The position numbers were made by a program, and so were the translations under genes. Shown here piece by piece: positions 61,184 through 64,000 of a DNA stretch of 64,000 bases. Under the pieces are notes generated by a model that was given only the letters and a program-made list of their open reading frames with translations, searched no databases and had not been told where the DNA came from. The stretch's first letter is position 1. The number at the start of each line of letters is the position of its first letter. Origin of the DNA: Jiangella aurantiaca (GTDB lineage Bacteria > Actinomycetota > Actinomycetes > Jiangellales > Jiangellaceae); assembly GCF_004349105.1 (NCBI RefSeq), contig NZ_SMLB01000018.1, forward strand, positions 1-64,000, in the 5' to 3' direction.

Positions 61184-62122
61184 GTGACGCCTCGACCCGA
61201 CCAGCCCATGATCAGCGCCCACCGCCTCACCAAACGGTTCGGCGAGTTCACCGCGGTCGACGCCATCGACGTCGAGGTGCGCCGGGGCGAGGCGTTCGGG
61301 TTCCTCGGGCCCAACGGCGCCGGCAAGTCGTCGACCATGCGCATGATCGGGTGCGTGTCGCCGCCGACGGACGGCAGCCTGCGCATCCTCGGGCTCGACC
61401 CGGCGACGGACGGGCCGGCCATCCGCGCGCGGCTGGGCGTGGTGCCGCAGCGCGACACGCTCGACGAAGAGCTCACCGTGCGCGAGAACATCCTCGTGTA
61501 TGGCCGCTACTTCGGGCTCTCGCGGGCGCACGTGCGTGCGAAGGCCGACGAGCTGCTCGAGTTCGCCCAGCTCACCGAGCGGGCGAACAGCGTCGTCGAG
61601 CCGTTGTCCGGCGGCATGAAGCGGCGGCTCACCATCGCCCGATCGCTGGTCAACGACCCCGAGCTGCTGCTGCTCGACGAGCCCACCACCGGGCTGGACC
61701 CACAGGCCCGGCACGTGCTGTGGGACCGCCTGTTCCGGCTGAAACGCTCCGGCGTCACGCTGGTGCTCACCACGCACTACATGGACGAGGCCGAGCAGCT
61801 GTGCGACCGCCTGGTCGTCATGGACGGCGGCCGCATCGTCGCCGAGGGGTCGCCGCGGGAGCTCATCGCGCTGCACTCCACCCGCGAGGTGCTCGAGCTG
61901 CGCTTCGCCGCCGACGACCACGCGCCGTACGCCGCCAAGGTCACCGACCTCGCCGAACGCGTCGAGGTGCTGCCCGACCGCCTGCTCCTCTACACCGACG
62001 ACGGCGACGCCACGGCCGCCGCGGTCCAGCGGCGCGGGCTGCAGCCGCTGTCGGTGCTGGCCCGCCGCTCGACGCTGGAGGACGTGTTCCTGCACCTCAC
62101 CGGCCGGACGCTGGTGGACTGA
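61184..62122 (+). CDS. DrrA/NodI-type ABC transporter ATP-binding protein
   Basis: A 312-residue ATPase from GTG 61184. Walker A GPNGAGKSSTMRMI, Q-loop VVPQRDTLDEELTVRENI, signature LSGGMKRRLTIARSL, Walker B ELLLLDEPTTGLDP, and switch His in TTHYMDEAEQL. The C-terminal ~80 residues form the DrrA-type extension. It heads a coupled ATPase-permease-permease set, typical of drug, lipid or polysaccharide export. Upstream in-frame extension to 61097 is not homologous. Confidence 0.95.
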   Translation: MTPRPDQPMISAHRLTKRFGEFTAVDAIDVEVRRGEAFGFLGPNGAGKSSTMRMIGCVSPPTDGSLRILGLDPATDGPAIRARLGVVPQRDTLDEELTVRENILVYGRYFGLSRAHVRAKADELLEFAQLTERANSVVEPLSGGMKRRLTIARSLVNDPELLLLDEPTTGLDPQARHVLWDRLFRLKRSGVTLVLTTHYMDEAEQLCDRLVVMDGGRIVAEGSPRELIALHSTREVLELRFAADDHAPYAAKVTDLAERVEVLPDRLLLYTDDGDATAAAVQRRGLQPLSVLARRSTLEDVFLHLTGRTLVD

Positions 62123-62916
62123 TGACGACGACGACGCGCGCGCAGCCGGCCGAGGGACGTATGGCGGGCCGAGCCTTCGCGTACTGGATCACCAACTACC
62201 GCCGGGTGTGGCGAGGCACGATCATCAGCGGCTTCCTCGGTCCGCTGTTCTTCCTGGTCGCCATGGGGTTCGGACTCGGCACGCTGGTCGACGACGGCGG
62301 CCTCGGCGCACCCGGGTACGTCGAGTTCATCGCGCCCGGCATCCTCGCCGCCCAGGCCATGCAGACCGCCGTCGGCGAGTCGACGTTCCCGGTCATGGGC
62401 GCGTTGAAGTGGCAGCGCCAGTACCACGCCATGCTGGCCGCGCCGCTGGGCATCGCCGACCTCGTCCTCGGGCACGTCGCGTTCGTCGCCATGCGGGTGG
62501 CCATCACCAGCGTCGCGTTCGCCGTCGTCGCCGTCGCGCTGGGCGCCATCACGTCCTGGTGGGTCGCCGCCGCGGTGTTCGCCGCCGTCCTGACGGGGCT
62601 CGCGTTCACCACGCCGGTGTTCGCGTTCGCCGCCCGGCAGGACAACGACAGCGGGTTCAACGTGCTGTTCCGGTTCATCGTCATGCCGATGTTCCTGTTC
62701 TCCGGCACGTTCTTCCCGGTCGAGCAGCTGCCCGCCGTACTCGAGGCGATCGCCAAGGTCACGCCGCTGTGGCACGGCGTCGAGCTGTGCCGGAGCCTCG
62801 TCATGGAGACGGCGACGGCGGCCGGCTCGCTCGGGCACGTCGCCTACCTCGCGGTGTGGGTCGTCGGCGGGCTGTGGCTGGCGTTCGCGAGCTTCCGGAA
62901 GCGGCTGGTCACATGA
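62122..62916 (+). CDS. ABC-2 type exporter permease (first)
   Basis: A 264-residue membrane protein with six helices, DrrB/NodJ-like: WITNYRRVWRGTIISGFLGP, EFIAPGILAAQAMQTAVGES, KWQRQYHAMLAAPLGIADLV and MPMFLFSGTFFPVEQLPAVL. ATG overlaps the ATPase stop. Coupled to the second permease by 4-bp overlap. Confidence 0.93.
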   Translation: MTTTTRAQPAEGRMAGRAFAYWITNYRRVWRGTIISGFLGPLFFLVAMGFGLGTLVDDGGLGAPGYVEFIAPGILAAQAMQTAVGESTFPVMGALKWQRQYHAMLAAPLGIADLVLGHVAFVAMRVAITSVAFAVVAVALGAITSWWVAAAVFAAVLTGLAFTTPVFAFAARQDNDSGFNVLFRFIVMPMFLFSGTFFPVEQLPAVLEAIAKVTPLWHGVELCRSLVMETATAAGSLGHVAYLAVWVVGGLWLAFASFRKRLVT

Positions 62917-63722
62917 GCGCCGTCAATGCGATCGCCCGCGCGCTGCCCATCCCGGCCGGCGCCGGGCTGGCCCGCACGCTGGTCGAACGCAACGCCCGCG
63001 CGTTCCGGCACGGCTGGGTCACGCTGGTCAGCGGCGTGTTCGAGCCGGTCTTCTACCTGTTCTCGCTCGGCGTCGGGCTGGGTGCGCTGATCGGCGACGT
63101 CGACGCCGGCGGCGGGCGCATGATCGAGTACGCCGCCTACGTCGCGCCGGCCATGATGGCGGCCGCCGCGATGAACGGCGCCGTCTTCGACTCCACGTTC
63201 AACCTGTTCTTCAAGCTCAAGTACGCCAAGCTGTACGATTCCGTGCTGGCCACGCCGCTGGGGCCACGCGACGTCGCCGTCGGCGAGATCAGCTGGGCGC
63301 TGCTGCGCGGGCTGCTGTACTCCACGACGTTCCTGGTCGTGGCCGCGGCCGCCGGCGTCGTGCACTCCTGGTGGGCGCTGCTGGCGCTGCCCGCGGCCAG
63401 CCTCATCGGCCTGGCGTTCGCCGCCATCGGCATGTCCGTCACCACGTACCTGCGCAGCTGGCAGGATTTCGACTACATCCAGCTGGCCCTGCTGCCGATG
63501 TTCCTGTTCTCGGCCACGTTCTACCCGCTGTCGACGTACGACGAGTCGGTCCGGTGGGTGGTACAGGTGACGCCGCTGTACCACGGAGTCGCGATGATGA
63601 GGGACCTCATGCTCGGCGACGTCGCGTGGGGCATCTTGGCGCACGTGGCGTACCTCGTCGTCATGGGTCTGGCGGGGCTGCTGTTCGCGGCCCGGCGCAT
63701 CGAACGGCTGTTGCTGCGGTGA
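62913..63722 (+). CDS. ABC-2 type exporter permease (second)
   Basis: A 269-residue paralogue of the preceding permease: LVERNARAFRHGWVTLVSGV, EPVFYLFSLGVGLGAL, KLKYAKLYDSVLATPLGPRD and LLPMFLFSATFYPLSTYDES. The two likely form a heterodimeric channel served by the ATPase at 61184. Overlaps the next MFS gene by 4 bp. Confidence 0.93.
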   Translation: MSAVNAIARALPIPAGAGLARTLVERNARAFRHGWVTLVSGVFEPVFYLFSLGVGLGALIGDVDAGGGRMIEYAAYVAPAMMAAAAMNGAVFDSTFNLFFKLKYAKLYDSVLATPLGPRDVAVGEISWALLRGLLYSTTFLVVAAAAGVVHSWWALLALPAASLIGLAFAAIGMSVTTYLRSWQDFDYIQLALLPMFLFSATFYPLSTYDESVRWVVQVTPLYHGVAMMRDLMLGDVAWGILAHVAYLVVMGLAGLLFAARRIERLLLR

Positions 63723-64000
63723 GCGACGTCCAAGCGGTCCAGCCCGTCCAACGGCATACGGTGCGGACGCTCGTGGCGAGCCAGGTCGCGGGCGGGCTCG
63801 GCGTGTCCGCCGCGATCGCCGTCGGCGCGGTCGTCGTCACCGAGGTGTTCGGCCGCGACGACCTCTCCGGCCTGGTGCAGAGTGCGCAGGTGCTCGGTGC
63901 GGCGCTGCTGGCCATGCCCGCCGCGTCGCTGGCGGTGTCGTACGGACGGCGCGTCGGGCTCGGCGTGACGTACGCCCTCGGCGCCGTGGGCGCGCTGATC
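63719..64000 (+). CDS. MFS transporter, N-terminal part (cut by window end)
   Basis: 94 residues are visible from GTG 63719. VRTLVASQVAGGLGVSAAIA, then VVVTEVFGRDDLSGLVQSAQ and AASLAVSYGRRVGLGVTYAL resemble helices 1-3 of an MFS carrier (motif A-like YGRRVG). Coupled to the ABC exporter, so probably part of the same export function. Its 3' end lies outside the window. Confidence 0.85.
   Translation, partial: MSDVQAVQPVQRHTVRTLVASQVAGGLGVSAAIAVGAVVVTEVFGRDDLSGLVQSAQVLGAALLAMPAASLAVSYGRRVGLGVTYALGAVGALI

Overview
The window is one contiguous stretch of a very GC-rich actinobacterial chromosome. G or C fills almost every third codon position, GTG starts are common, and many genes overlap by 4 bp (ATGA or GTGA). 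The backbone keeps a core actinobacterial gene order: infB - DUF503 - rbfA - truB - ribF - rpsO - pnp - M16 peptidase - dapB ... dapA - rnj - ftsK - rimO - pgsA - pncC - clgR ... lhr - DUF3046. A ClgR/PopR-type regulator, a DUF3046 protein, a leader resembling the Actino-pnp motif and an Rv1086-like isoprenyl transferase all point to Actinomycetota. A Jiangellales/Propionibacteriales-like host is my guess and cannot be proved from this window.

Layout. 1-4.4 kb: translation and RNA maturation operon, with infB cut at its 5' end by the window edge. 4.4-6.9 kb: two tandem MarR regulators and a DHA2-type drug exporter. 6.9-15.9 kb: ribF, rpsO, pnp, an M16 peptidase, an isoprenyl transferase, an aromatic amino acid decarboxylase-like enzyme and a TrmL-like tRNA methyltransferase. 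15.9-20.5 kb: an AraC/MFS divergent pair, then two divergent genes of unknown function around a repeat-rich intergenic region. 20.6-21.8 kb: dapB and a small TPR-like membrane protein. 21.8-42.9 kb: about 21 kb of accessory genes between dapB and dapA. These include gamma-glutamyltransferase, several exporters, AzlCD, an ASCH protein, a bacterial nitric oxide synthase, the phenylacetyl-CoA epoxidase operon paaABCDE, a two-component system with an ABC exporter, a HAD phosphatase and a PrsW-type membrane protease. 42.9-60.8 kb: dapA-rnj, a VOC-ArsR-AHSA1 operon, ftsK, a GH20 hexosaminidase, rimO-pgsA-pncC-clgR, a flavin reductase, lhr and DUF3046. 60.8-64 kb: a DrrABC-like ABC exporter and the start of an MFS gene, in the place where recA commonly follows DUF3046.

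Regulation visible in the sequence. Palindromic operators sit at the two MarR/DHA2 exporter systems (4.82 and 24.29 kb), at the HTH/MFS pair (32.7 kb) and at the VOC operon (46.8 kb). The VOC and paa operons look leaderless.

Most unusual content. Four families of dispersed intergenic elements occur in this one window. F1 is a CTGCCC/GGGCAG hairpin with copies near 7.97, 31.39 and 61.00 kb. F2 is a 109-110 bp element with constant flanks and a stem whose two arms differ between copies but stay complementary (8.11 and 31.61 kb). F3 is a GTTGATC hairpin at gene ends (21.77, 45.56 and 55.28 kb). F4 is a ~100 bp unit with a conserved core inside non-homologous terminal inverted repeats (29.50 and 40.97 kb). 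F1 and F2 occur together twice, each time at the 3' end of a gene whose C-terminus appears to have been replaced or cut off. No rRNA, tRNA, CRISPR array, transposase, integrase or prophage was seen.
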